Source: Euryarchaeota archaeon UBA36
GTDB taxonomy: Archaea > Thermoplasmatota > Poseidoniia > Poseidoniales > Thalassarchaeaceae
Length of the DNA stretch: 10,952 nt
Assembly (NCBI GenBank): GCA_002496485.1
Contig: DAJW01000125.1
Coordinates: 1 to 10,952 of the forward strand
Direction of reading: 5' to 3'
The notes under the pieces were generated by a model that ran no database searches, was not told the DNA's origin, and saw only the letters and a list, made by a program, of their open reading frames with translations. This document shows, piece after piece, positions 1 to 7,092 of the stretch. The translations under genes and the position numbers were made by a program. The first letter of the stretch is position 1. Each line of letters starts with the position of its first letter.

Positions 1-48
1 AGTACCACGAACACCCTGGGCCATGTCATCGGAATCAACTAACTCACT

Positions 49-522
49 TCAAGCCCTACGACGATTTCTGGCATTCTCGAGCCTTTCTTTGGGGGAAATA
101 GTTCCATCGGATAATGGAAACGCGATTAATCTTAGACATACAAAAGATAAGAAACCGAAGAATAATTGATTTGCAAAAAATACAATAATATGGTTAAAAC
201 CTAAAGTATCGCTAAAATATGCTATTGATGCAGTGGATATAATCCAAAATACTCCATAAATAATTAGCATTTTTATTAAACTACTCGAGTAAGGAGATAA
301 GGACTCGAAAGTAAGCCATCGATGCAAAAAGTGAGCTTGCCATGAACTAATTAGATATGATAAGGCCCATGCACTAGCAGCTGGAAATTTTTCTACCAGT
401 ACCATTCTTTCGAACCAGTAGTATAGTAAGAACATTACAGCGACATTGATGATTCCAACTGCGCAATAGGTCAAGTATTCCTTACCTAATTTGGTAATTG
501 GGTAGTCTTCATTTACAATCAT
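49..522 (-). CDS. GtrA-like small multi-pass membrane protein
   Basis: A 157-residue protein with four hydrophobic helices at roughly residues 16-37, 48-66, 83-103 and 112-135. It has the GtrA layout: a short N-terminus, the 'RWLTF' boundary after helix 2 (68-72, compare the family's NRxWTF), and a second helical hairpin after a polar loop. The tail is basic (RNRRRA). GtrA proteins are thought to help move polyprenyl-phosphate-linked sugars across the membrane or to support cell-surface glycosylation; the substrate here is unknown. The open frame extends to an ATG at 582, but that start would overlap nnr by 56 nt and add a hydrophilic stretch unlike the family. I chose the ATG at 522, four nt after the nnr stop. 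It is the last recognisable gene of the minus-strand operon in this window. The family call is good; the role is inference. Confidence 0.8.
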   Translation of the reverse strand: MIVNEDYPITKLGKEYLTYCAVGIINVAVMFLLYYWFERMVLVEKFPAASAWALSYLISSWQAHFLHRWLTFESLSPYSSSLIKMLIIYGVFWIISTASIAYFSDTLGFNHIIVFFANQLFFGFLSFVCLRLIAFPLSDGTISPKERLENARNRRRA

Positions 523-526
523 TTTC

Positions 527-1969
527 TCAATCCAACCATTCAGTAATCGTTCTTGCAATCTGTGGAATGATATCATCTGCAATCATACCCGGTCCAGAAT
601 TCTCTGATTCTTTGGTTCCAGCTTCTCTTAGTAAAGAGCAGCCCAGTCTTGCTGCAGGCCAAGGTTTCATTCCCTGAGCCATTAATCCACCAATTAATCC
701 TGCTAACAAATCACCTGTCCCACCTACGGCCATTCTAGGATTACCGCCTTTGGCATAACAGTATCTTCCTTCTGGTCCCGTTAACTCATCTACTGGGCCT
801 GTCACAATAATCACTGCTTCTTCTTCGACAGTATTTGACAGAGCTTGTGAAGCAGTTGTGTCGCTAAGCCAACCTTTCGCTTCAGATTTATGTGGAGTAG
901 CTACTCCTAACATTCCATCCGGCCATGTTTCTGGTGGTAATGCAGAAATTGCATCTGCATCAACTACGGTTTGAATTTTGTTATTTACCACAAAATTAAG
1001 TAATTTTCTACAAGTATCTATAGTGTTTTCATTTTTACCTAATCCGGGGCCTATAACTACTGAGTCTATACTATTTGATAAGATATAATCTACAATTTTA
1101 TCATATGAACTATTAGTTAAAAAATCTGAATCGGGTAATTGGATAGGAATCAAACTATTGGGCCAATTAACACGATTCGATGCATTAGTTGGCATCGCAA
1201 CTGAAACTAAATCGCACCCACTCCTTGCTGCTGCCATTCCAGCTAGAATTGGAGCTCCATGATATGGCCCCCCGCCAATTACTAAACAACGTCCTCGATC
1301 TCCTTTTCTAGCGTTTTTTGAGATTTTAGGATAGCGAAGGATATCTCCAATTCCACAATCCTCTACCTCTCGCGGCCAAGGTAACGGTGCAACGATAATT
1401 TCACCGACTTCGGATGAATTAAGAAATTTCTTTGATGAATGAAAAGTTAGAGTTTTTACTGGAATAAGGGCATTTTTTCCGCCAAGACCTGTAGGAATAT
1501 CACATGATAAAATTGGAATTGATTTACTCTTAATCCACGAAACGATTTCATTGATTGGTGAGCGAAGAGGAATTCCATATCCTGACGAACCAGCCCCCAG
1601 CAAACAATCAATAATCAAAGAATATTCATGATCAGGAACTTTAGGCCAAACATGAATAATTTTATCATCGATTTCACTCCTAGCTTTTGATGAAATTTTA
1701 GTCTTAGAATAATCGTGACTAGCTAAAATTCCTACATTCCATCCTAGTTGAAGTAATCTCTTTGATGCTACAAATCCATCACCACCATTGTTTCCTGGTC
1801 CACAAATGAAAAGTACGTCCTTACCAATTGAAGATTTAGTTATCTCTTTCACTAATTCGTTCGCTGCAGAATTCATTAATTCCCATTCATCGATACCCAA
1901 TGCGATAGCATTTCTATCAAAAACTGAAACTTCTGACCAATGCATTTCCCAACGTGCGAATTCGGGCAT
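527..1969 (-). CDS. nnr: Bifunctional NAD(P)H-hydrate epimerase / ADP-dependent NAD(P)H-hydrate dehydratase
   Basis: A 480-residue fusion that repairs damaged NADH and NADPH (NADHX/NADPHX) in the cytoplasm. The N-terminal YjeF_N epimerase domain (about 1-215) shows CGPGNNGGDG at 56-65 and the CDIPTG segment at 156-161, whose D157 fits the family's catalytic aspartate. The C-terminal ribokinase-like dehydratase domain (about 220-480) shows GDRGRCLVIGG (223-233), GPGLG (307-311), DADA (337-340), TPH (358-360) and the nucleotide-binding GNPRMAVGGTGD (409-420). Length and domain order match archaeal and bacterial Nnr, and both active sites look intact. The start ATG lies 11 nt after the transporter stop; a second Met at residue 8 is a possible alternative. 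It probably sits in the operon as a housekeeping passenger, since no direct link to peptide use is evident. Confidence 0.95.
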   Translation of the reverse strand: MPEFARWEMHWSEVSVFDRNAIALGIDEWELMNSAANELVKEITKSSIGKDVLFICGPGNNGGDGFVASKRLLQLGWNVGILASHDYSKTKISSKARSEIDDKIIHVWPKVPDHEYSLIIDCLLGAGSSGYGIPLRSPINEIVSWIKSKSIPILSCDIPTGLGGKNALIPVKTLTFHSSKKFLNSSEVGEIIVAPLPWPREVEDCGIGDILRYPKISKNARKGDRGRCLVIGGGPYHGAPILAGMAAARSGCDLVSVAMPTNASNRVNWPNSLIPIQLPDSDFLTNSSYDKIVDYILSNSIDSVVIGPGLGKNENTIDTCRKLLNFVVNNKIQTVVDADAISALPPETWPDGMLGVATPHKSEAKGWLSDTTASQALSNTVEEEAVIIVTGPVDELTGPEGRYCYAKGGNPRMAVGGTGDLLAGLIGGLMAQGMKPWPAARLGCSLLREAGTKESENSGPGMIADDIIPQIARTITEWLD

Positions 1970-1980
1970 ATTATCCGAAC

Positions 1981-3723
1981 CTAGGCAACTTCTGCGTCAA
2001 TAATTGAATCAATTTGTTTCATATTTTTTTGATTCTTTGAATCTACATTGTGATTGGGATTATCGCCAACCTCTAGAACTAATGAATCGGATCCACCAGG
2101 TAGCATGTCGATGGGAACTTGCGCGCCTTCTGGTACATTTCTGTACAGTGGCCTGGAAACTAGGAATTTGTTAAATCCAATAAATAATGTTGCTGTAATT
2201 CCCCAGAAAAGTAAAATTATTGAAATTCCATGTGGGTTTGCTGGATTCCAAGGATCATCTACATTGGCTAACAAATCGGTAAAATATGATAACATTAGTA
2301 CGGAAAACATGATTGGGAATCCAAGATACATTATGTAGTCCCACCACCTTCCTATCCACCAATCATTATCTCCAGTATTAATGAAATCATCTCTGAATCC
2401 TGAAACTCCGTAATCTAAATAATCCCTGAAATCGAATTCATCGATATCATTCTCTACTCTCCAATTTTGATATCTATTCCATCCATATTTCCATATCGTG
2501 TATGCTATGAAAAGACCACTAAACATTAATCCATAACCCCAGATATGATCTTGTACTTCTAAGAATTCTGGAAATGCAACTCCAGTTGAAGAGTCTACCT
2601 TTATCCAAATCATAGCACTTGGTAGCCCAAATAGGAAAATAGCCAAAGTCGTTAGCCCGACAGATTTTGATCTATCATACCCATGATCTACGAAATTTCT
2701 TACACACAATTCAACTGTTGAAATCATAGAAGTCAGTGCAGCAAAAGATAGTGCTAGGAAGAATACGGTTACCATCAATAATTGTACCACTGGCCCACCA
2801 GGTGCTTGTGCGAAAACCTCTGGTAGAACTAAAAATGTAATTGCTGAACTTCCCCCAGAAACTGCTCCCAAAGGATCATCGGCTACTGAGAATACTGCCA
2901 TCATTACAGTAAGTCCGGCTATTATACTGATGCTATTGTTAGCAAAACACATTGTTGCAGCATTCAAAGTGGTATCTTCATCTTTTCTCATGTAAACTGA
3001 ATAAGTTATTGCCATTCCCATTCCAGCTGAACAAGACCAAGCTGATTGAGATAACCCATTTATCCAAGTCTCTGGTTCTAACAAATATTCAGGTTGAATA
3101 CTGAACATGTACACAAATCCGTCTAGACTACCATCTCTCAAATCCATGACGAATGCCAGAAATAAAGCAGTAAATAGTAGAATAAACAACGAAACCATCA
3201 GAGTAACGTTAGCTTTCTCTATAGCCTTAGCACCCCCCCAAATAGCCGCCATGGTTATCAAAACAGCAATAGCCTGGAAAAAAATAACTTGCTCAGGAGA
3301 TTGTAGAAAATTATTCCAAACTTCAGTTGTATCGACTTCACTTCCGAGTCCACCTCTGATAGCGGTTTGGAAGTAATTAATACACCATCCTGTTACTACG
3401 GCATAATAGAATCCTATTGCGGTAGAAATCCATGCCGTCCAAAGTCCCATCCAAGCAAATTTTTTTCCGGCAAAAATTCGGAAGGTTCCAACAGTTCCAA
3501 CTCTACTTCTTTTTCCGAGTGCAAATTCTGCAATTATCAAAGGAATTGACCAAAGGAATAAGAAAATTAACCATGGAATCAAAAATGAGCCCCCTCCATT
3601 AGCTCCAACCATTCTAGGGAATCTCCAAATATTCCCGGTACCTATTGCAGCTCCGATTGTAGCAAAAATCAAACCCAATCTGCCACTAAATTCGTCACTA
3701 GATGATTCTGACTGAGGATTCAT
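1981..3723 (-). CDS. Sodium-dependent transporter of the NSS/SNF family
   Basis: A 580-residue, about 12-helix Na+-coupled symporter of the LeuT fold, in the cytoplasmic membrane. Helix 1 carries GAAIGTGNIWRFP (24-36), equivalent to LeuT's unwound substrate and Na1 region, followed by ANGGGSF and the 'IAEFALG' end of helix 2. Helix 6 has 'SAGMGMAITYSVYMRKD' (232-248). Helix 8 has FAALTS (327-332), whose A328, T331 and S332 align with the LeuT Na2 ligands A351, T354 and S355, so Na+ coupling should be retained. The substrate cannot be read from sequence; amino acids are most likely given the family and the adjacent carboxypeptidase. Unusual parts are a roughly 40-residue acidic, aromatic loop between helices 10 and 11 (about 415-455) and a hydrophilic tail of about 55 residues. 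It starts 12 nt after the peptidase stop and is preceded by a clear GGTGAT ribosome site. Confidence 0.93.
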   Translation of the reverse strand: MNPQSESSSDEFSGRLGLIFATIGAAIGTGNIWRFPRMVGANGGGSFLIPWLIFLFLWSIPLIIAEFALGKRSRVGTVGTFRIFAGKKFAWMGLWTAWISTAIGFYYAVVTGWCINYFQTAIRGGLGSEVDTTEVWNNFLQSPEQVIFFQAIAVLITMAAIWGGAKAIEKANVTLMVSLFILLFTALFLAFVMDLRDGSLDGFVYMFSIQPEYLLEPETWINGLSQSAWSCSAGMGMAITYSVYMRKDEDTTLNAATMCFANNSISIIAGLTVMMAVFSVADDPLGAVSGGSSAITFLVLPEVFAQAPGGPVVQLLMVTVFFLALSFAALTSMISTVELCVRNFVDHGYDRSKSVGLTTLAIFLFGLPSAMIWIKVDSSTGVAFPEFLEVQDHIWGYGLMFSGLFIAYTIWKYGWNRYQNWRVENDIDEFDFRDYLDYGVSGFRDDFINTGDNDWWIGRWWDYIMYLGFPIMFSVLMLSYFTDLLANVDDPWNPANPHGISIILLFWGITATLFIGFNKFLVSRPLYRNVPEGAQVPIDMLPGGSDSLVLEVGDNPNHNVDSKNQKNMKQIDSIIDAEVA

Positions 3724-3726
3724 TTT

Positions 3727-3732
3727 ATCACC
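3727..3732 (-). promoter_or_regulatory. Ribosome binding site of the NSS transporter
   Basis: GGTGAT lies 3 nt ahead of the ATG at 3723 on the minus strand. It is complementary to the ATCACC part of the usual archaeal 16S rRNA 3' end and confirms this start. The match falls in the 12-nt gap after the peptidase stop, as expected for an internal operon gene that needs its own ribosome site. Confidence 0.6.
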
Positions 3733-3735
3733 AAA

Positions 3736-5916
3736 TTAATCTTCTAATTCTGAATCAGGCATTCCCAAAACTTTTTCATCCTCTGAAAACATTTGACTAA
3801 GGGAGAAACCTAGTCCACCCCAAACGAAACTAGCTATGATCAGAAACATAAGAACGCTAAGGATTGCAGAACCGAAATTTGCACGATAAGGGAGGAATAT
3901 TTCATAGTAGTTTCCACCATCCTCTACAGTCGGGTATGTGAATGGGAAAGCGCCATTGATAGTCCCCAGCATTGCCTTATACTGAATTTTACCTACTAGA
4001 TTATCTGGAATTGGAATATTGGCTTCGACTCTGGTTCCGTTGGAATTATCTTTGAGCAGACAGTCCTGATTTGTGTCATTAAATTGAGCTCTGGACCATG
4101 GGACTGAAACCCATTCTGTTGGTCCAAAGTCATCCTGCTGCCTTGTAGGTTCAACAAATCTCCACATTAGATGTGTTTTATTTACATCAGGAGTGAAAGG
4201 GAATGTTTGATCTAGGCATAATCCTATCGGGATCTCTCCACTTGATGGAATAGTAACATCTTCGGGCGCTTCAAGGTATTGTGAGTTTGTTGTATTTTCA
4301 ATTCCAACAATTGCCCTATATCTTGGGTCATCAGCAATCTCGAGCATGTAGAACGGTACACCTAGATTCCTTACGGAAATATGAGCGATATCCTCAGGCT
4401 GCTCATGAAAATTATTACCAATCTCAATTGTGTAACAGTATGATTGATGTACCCCATAATGCCAATCACAGAAGTCGCCCTGAGTAGCGTACAAATCGGA
4501 AGATTGCATTGGTTCGTAATCTGTCATCTCTCCCATTTTATTTCCGTGATAGACCAGATATTCATCATCGGTAGTCACACAGTCGTTACAATGGCCCCAT
4601 GGCCATAGTACCAGTTCAGAATATGAATGCCAAGATAAGGTCGACTTGAAGTCAGATGCCCCATCACCATCATCATCGTTCATTTCTGTGAGATCTTGGA
4701 TAAATTTTGTTTCCGGTTCACTATTTCCACCAATCCAGTCTTCGTCAACTAATCCGTCACCATCATCATCTACTCCATCGACATGGTCCTCATTGACTCG
4801 TCCATCTCCATCATTATCTACAGTATCCAATGGACCAGGATATGTCTGAGCCACATCTGGATCGCCGAAAGTACATACTCCGGGGACAGGAGTAACTCCA
4901 ATTAGGAGTCCCCATTCAAACTGATAATTCCTATTCAAATCGACGCCATCACAGCCATCATTAACTTCCTCATCTGTATCAGGAATAGGAGTGAATCCAG
5001 TTACGGTATTATCTCTGAGATTTTTTCTCCATCCGGGTGAATTAGAATCGCATCCGTCGTATGCTTCCTCACCACAGAATACTTCTCTATCATATCGATT
5101 TCCATCCACATTTAACATAGGTATTAGATATATTTCTCTGGTATTAACCATATCAGTGATAAATTGTTCACTAAAATCTTCATCTACCCCCAAATCTCCT
5201 GGTCCACAAGGATTTCCGTCATTATTACTATCTTGATTGGATGAATTTAGAGATAAGCAGTCTCCATCATTATCAATGCCATCCCATCCATCTTCATCAA
5301 CTAAACCATCTCCATCATTATCAATTCCAGCTTTTCCATAATAATGTGCAACAGTTTCCAAAAAAAACATTGGAACTTCATAGGACATCCATTCCCTAGC
5401 ATGATGATTACCAACTAACATTACATCAGGACGATCTGCATAGTTTCCGTCGTCGTCATTGAATGGATTATAATCTCCACCCTGAACATTTCCAGTGATT
5501 TTAATCCATGGACTAGGATGATTGTAATGCCATCCCTTGTAGTCATCTAATGTCATTTGAACTCCTCGAGCATTAACTCCACCTAGAAGTCCCTCATGGA
5601 ATTGTAAGAATTCGGGATAATATGCGGCCAATGTCTGCATCCTCTCTTTCATCGAGAAATAATCATAATAATCACGGAACTGAGTTAAATCTGGATTTCC
5701 ATGCTGCCCCCAAGGAAAGACTTGGTTTATGTAGTCTTGAGACCAAATATCTTCTGGAGATACACCAGCAGGGTTTTCTTGTGCCTGAACTTCCACACTG
5801 AATTGAGCCATTGGTGAGAATAGTGATAGGAATAAGGGCATTAATAGAGCTAATACAGGTACACGAGTACGAAAAATTGGATTTTTATTTACTTGGAACA
5901 AATTTTCGTCATCCAT
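3736..5916 (-). CDS. Secreted, membrane-anchored M14 zinc carboxypeptidase with calcium-type loop insertions
   Basis: A 726-residue exopeptidase predicted to face outward. It has an N-terminal signal or anchor segment (hydrophobic about 18-38, possible cleavage near A45), a catalytic domain (about 80-530), a likely beta-rich domain (about 550-680) and one C-terminal membrane helix (about 682-705) with a short acidic tail. The M14 site is complete by alignment to carboxypeptidase A: H172 and E175 in HHAREW, H430 in SWHSY as zinc ligands, R174, R297, N328-R329 for substrate binding, Y476, and the catalytic E498 in YTIEIG. H/E to N328 spans about 153 residues and N328 to H430 about 102, roughly twice the carboxypeptidase A spacing. 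The extra length holds DxDxDGxxD loops. Twelve cysteines suggest disulfides. A stop codon directly precedes the ATG at 5916, so the start cannot lie further upstream in frame. Side-chain preference cannot be assigned. It is the first gene of the operon. Confidence 0.92.
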   Translation of the reverse strand: MDDENLFQVNKNPIFRTRVPVLALLMPLFLSLFSPMAQFSVEVQAQENPAGVSPEDIWSQDYINQVFPWGQHGNPDLTQFRDYYDYFSMKERMQTLAAYYPEFLQFHEGLLGGVNARGVQMTLDDYKGWHYNHPSPWIKITGNVQGGDYNPFNDDDGNYADRPDVMLVGNHHAREWMSYEVPMFFLETVAHYYGKAGIDNDGDGLVDEDGWDGIDNDGDCLSLNSSNQDSNNDGNPCGPGDLGVDEDFSEQFITDMVNTREIYLIPMLNVDGNRYDREVFCGEEAYDGCDSNSPGWRKNLRDNTVTGFTPIPDTDEEVNDGCDGVDLNRNYQFEWGLLIGVTPVPGVCTFGDPDVAQTYPGPLDTVDNDGDGRVNEDHVDGVDDDGDGLVDEDWIGGNSEPETKFIQDLTEMNDDDGDGASDFKSTLSWHSYSELVLWPWGHCNDCVTTDDEYLVYHGNKMGEMTDYEPMQSSDLYATQGDFCDWHYGVHQSYCYTIEIGNNFHEQPEDIAHISVRNLGVPFYMLEIADDPRYRAIVGIENTTNSQYLEAPEDVTIPSSGEIPIGLCLDQTFPFTPDVNKTHLMWRFVEPTRQQDDFGPTEWVSVPWSRAQFNDTNQDCLLKDNSNGTRVEANIPIPDNLVGKIQYKAMLGTINGAFPFTYPTVEDGGNYYEIFLPYRANFGSAILSVLMFLIIASFVWGGLGFSLSQMFSEDEKVLGMPDSELED
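4651..4824 (-). repeat. Second cluster of Asp-rich calcium-type loops in the M14 peptidase
   Basis: This segment encodes residues 365-422, lying between the N328-R329 pair and zinc ligand H430. Three loops follow the D-x-D-x-D-G pattern: starting at D367 (DNDGDGRVNED), D383 (DDDGDGLVDED) and D414 (DDDGDGASD). They resemble thrombospondin type 3 and dockerin/EF-hand-like Ca2+ loops. Calcium binding is inferred from the pattern. The DNA shows related copies of a cca-tca-tca run. Confidence 0.75.
5176..5322 (-). repeat. First cluster of Asp-rich calcium-type loops in the M14 peptidase
   Basis: This segment encodes residues 199-247, inserted shortly after the zinc-binding HHAREW motif. It holds a full loop at D199 (DNDGDGLVDED), a partial one at D215 (DNDGDC) and a looser one at D229 (DSNNDGN). 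At DNA level the stretch 5261-5280 is repeated at 5309-5328 with 18 of 20 identical bases, a spacing of 48 bp or 16 codons, which points to local internal duplication. Confidence 0.7.
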
Positions 5917-6012
5917 CTATATGTCCCGAGAAGCCGATAGGTCTTGAATCGTCCGGAATTTAGTACGTTGAATCGAGCTATATTTATGTTATGGGGCATG
6001 TGGATTAATTAC
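5917..6012. promoter_or_regulatory. Divergent intergenic promoter region
   Basis: The 96-bp gap between the minus-strand operon and the channel gene must drive both directions. It holds an AT-rich box (5978-5987), two identical copies of TTGAATCG (5944-5951 and 5968-5975, 24 bp apart) and a TCCGGA palindrome (5952-5957). The minus-strand promoter is not clear: TACTAAATT (5957-5965) is a weak TATA candidate about 45 nt upstream of that start, and the box at 5978-5987 may serve both strands. Confidence 0.5.
5978..5987 (+). promoter_or_regulatory. Probable TATA box of the mechanosensitive channel gene
   Basis: CTATATTTAT is centred about 30 nt ahead of the ATG at 6013. Archaeal TATA boxes sit about 26 nt before the transcript start, so the mRNA should begin within a few bases of this ATG, giving a leaderless or nearly leaderless message. 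This favours 6013 over the upstream TTG at 5944, which would lie ahead of the box. Confidence 0.5.
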
Positions 6013-7080
6013 ATGAGCGCCCTAGATGATTTTTTGAGTGGAGAAGAACAACTGGTAGGTTTTTCGAATGGAACATTGATTATTCTTTTAGTCATCATAG
6101 CATTAAGTCTAATATCTGGAATTATTGCAAGAAGATATTTATTTCCAATCTTAATGAATATATTATCAAAAACTGATAGGATTGATGGTAGAACTCTTTT
6201 CGCCCCAAGATCATTAGCATGGATGATTGGATTTTTGATTTTCCACATATCTATAGAATGGATTACTAATAACTCAACCCCTATTTGGAATGGTGAATTG
6301 ATGAGTTCAATTTCGAATATAAGTTGGGCTGCATTCGTTATTTTGATGCTCGTAGCGGCATATAGATTAGTCGATTATCTAGATGCATTCATAGTGGTTG
6401 AAGGAAATGATATCGCTGCTAGAAAATCTTTAGCGAGTGTGGCAGAATCAGTAGGGAGATTAGCAGTATTTGTTGGGGGTGTTTTCATCCTTGCTGGTCT
6501 CGCAGGAATGGATTTGAATGGTTTAATAGCGGGATTGGGGATTACTGGTCTTGCTCTAGCATTAGCGGCAAAGGACTCAGTAGCAAATATATTTGGGGCA
6601 ATCTCGATATTAGTTGATCAGCCATTCAACGTTGGTGACTGGATCATTGTCGAAGGGATTGAAGGTGAAGTAGTAAATATAGGACTTAGAACAACTATGA
6701 TAAGAACGGGAAATGATACCATAGTTACGGTACCTAATTCTAATATTACTAACTCACCGGTTGAGAATTTTAGTTTAAGGAGATTTAGGAGAATAAGACC
6801 AAATTTTCAATTTGAAGATGACTCAGATAAACAATCACTCAAGAAATTTTGCGAGGTATTACTCGAGAAGGTTTTGTCTGATGAACGAGCTATAATGCAT
6901 GAAGATTCTTGGGTAAAGATTACTGATAGTTTACCGCCAAAAATAACTGCTTCGGGAAATTTTTATTGTAAATCTAGCGGGGAGACTCAAAGAGAATTTA
7001 AAGAGGAAATTCTGTTACTAGCTAAGGTCTCTGCTGAAGAATGTAATATCTCATTCCATGAGCCTAGACAGAGAAAATAG
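6013..7080 (+). CDS. MscS-family mechanosensitive ion channel
   Basis: A 355-residue small-conductance channel of the cytoplasmic membrane that would open under membrane tension to release solutes during osmotic downshock. Hydrophobic helices lie at about 20-40, 64-83 and 103-122, followed by the MscS core: a helix at about 148-166, then the Gly/Ala-rich pore-lining segment (170-200, with GLGITGLALALAAKD and VANIFG). After that come the beta domain (FNVGDWIIVEG at 205-215, GEVVNIGLRTT) and the VPNSNITNSPVENFS segment (240-254). The C-terminal alpha/beta cytoplasmic domain is complete. The frame is open back to a TTG at 5944, but the ATG at 6013 fits the TATA box and the family. It has one or two more membrane helices than E. 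coli MscS. It is followed 12 nt later by phosphoglycerate mutase, probably on the same transcript. Confidence 0.92.
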   Translation: MSALDDFLSGEEQLVGFSNGTLIILLVIIALSLISGIIARRYLFPILMNILSKTDRIDGRTLFAPRSLAWMIGFLIFHISIEWITNNSTPIWNGELMSSISNISWAAFVILMLVAAYRLVDYLDAFIVVEGNDIAARKSLASVAESVGRLAVFVGGVFILAGLAGMDLNGLIAGLGITGLALALAAKDSVANIFGAISILVDQPFNVGDWIIVEGIEGEVVNIGLRTTMIRTGNDTIVTVPNSNITNSPVENFSLRRFRRIRPNFQFEDDSDKQSLKKFCEVLLEKVLSDERAIMHEDSWVKITDSLPPKITASGNFYCKSSGETQREFKEEILLLAKVSAEECNISFHEPRQRK

Positions 7081-7084
7081 GTAT

Positions 7085-7089
7085 GTGAT
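7085..7089 (+). promoter_or_regulatory. Ribosome binding site deciding the TTG start of phosphoglycerate mutase
   Basis: GTGAT lies 3 nt ahead of the TTG at 7093, the same arrangement as the GGTGAT-AAA-ATG of the transporter gene. The only nearby ATG (7083) is followed at once by a stop, so TTG is the credible start. Confidence 0.45.
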
Positions 7090-7092
7090 ATA

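Noticed and set aside
1..48. Possible short frames at the left edge: MAQGVRGT on the minus strand from 24, or a plus-strand tail ending with TAA at 40-42
   Set aside because: Only 8 and 13 residues are visible, with no ribosome site or recognisable motif, so neither can be supported.
1788..2338. Plus-strand open frames opposite nnr and the transporter
   Set aside because: They are antisense to well-conserved genes, have no family features and no start signals; they are shadows.
4650..4830. Possible CRISPR or noncoding tandem repeat from the repeated cca-tca-tca runs
   Set aside because: The repeats are short, imperfect, in frame and explained by Asp-Gly-Asp codons in the peptidase.
4646..5236. 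Plus-strand Ser/Pro-rich open frames opposite the peptidase
   Set aside because: The Ser/Pro bias is the reverse complement of the Asp-rich calcium loops, not a separate protein.
5944..6012. Extended TTG start of the mechanosensitive channel adding 23 residues
   Set aside because: It starts upstream of the TATA-like box, uses a weak start codon and adds residues not expected in the family.
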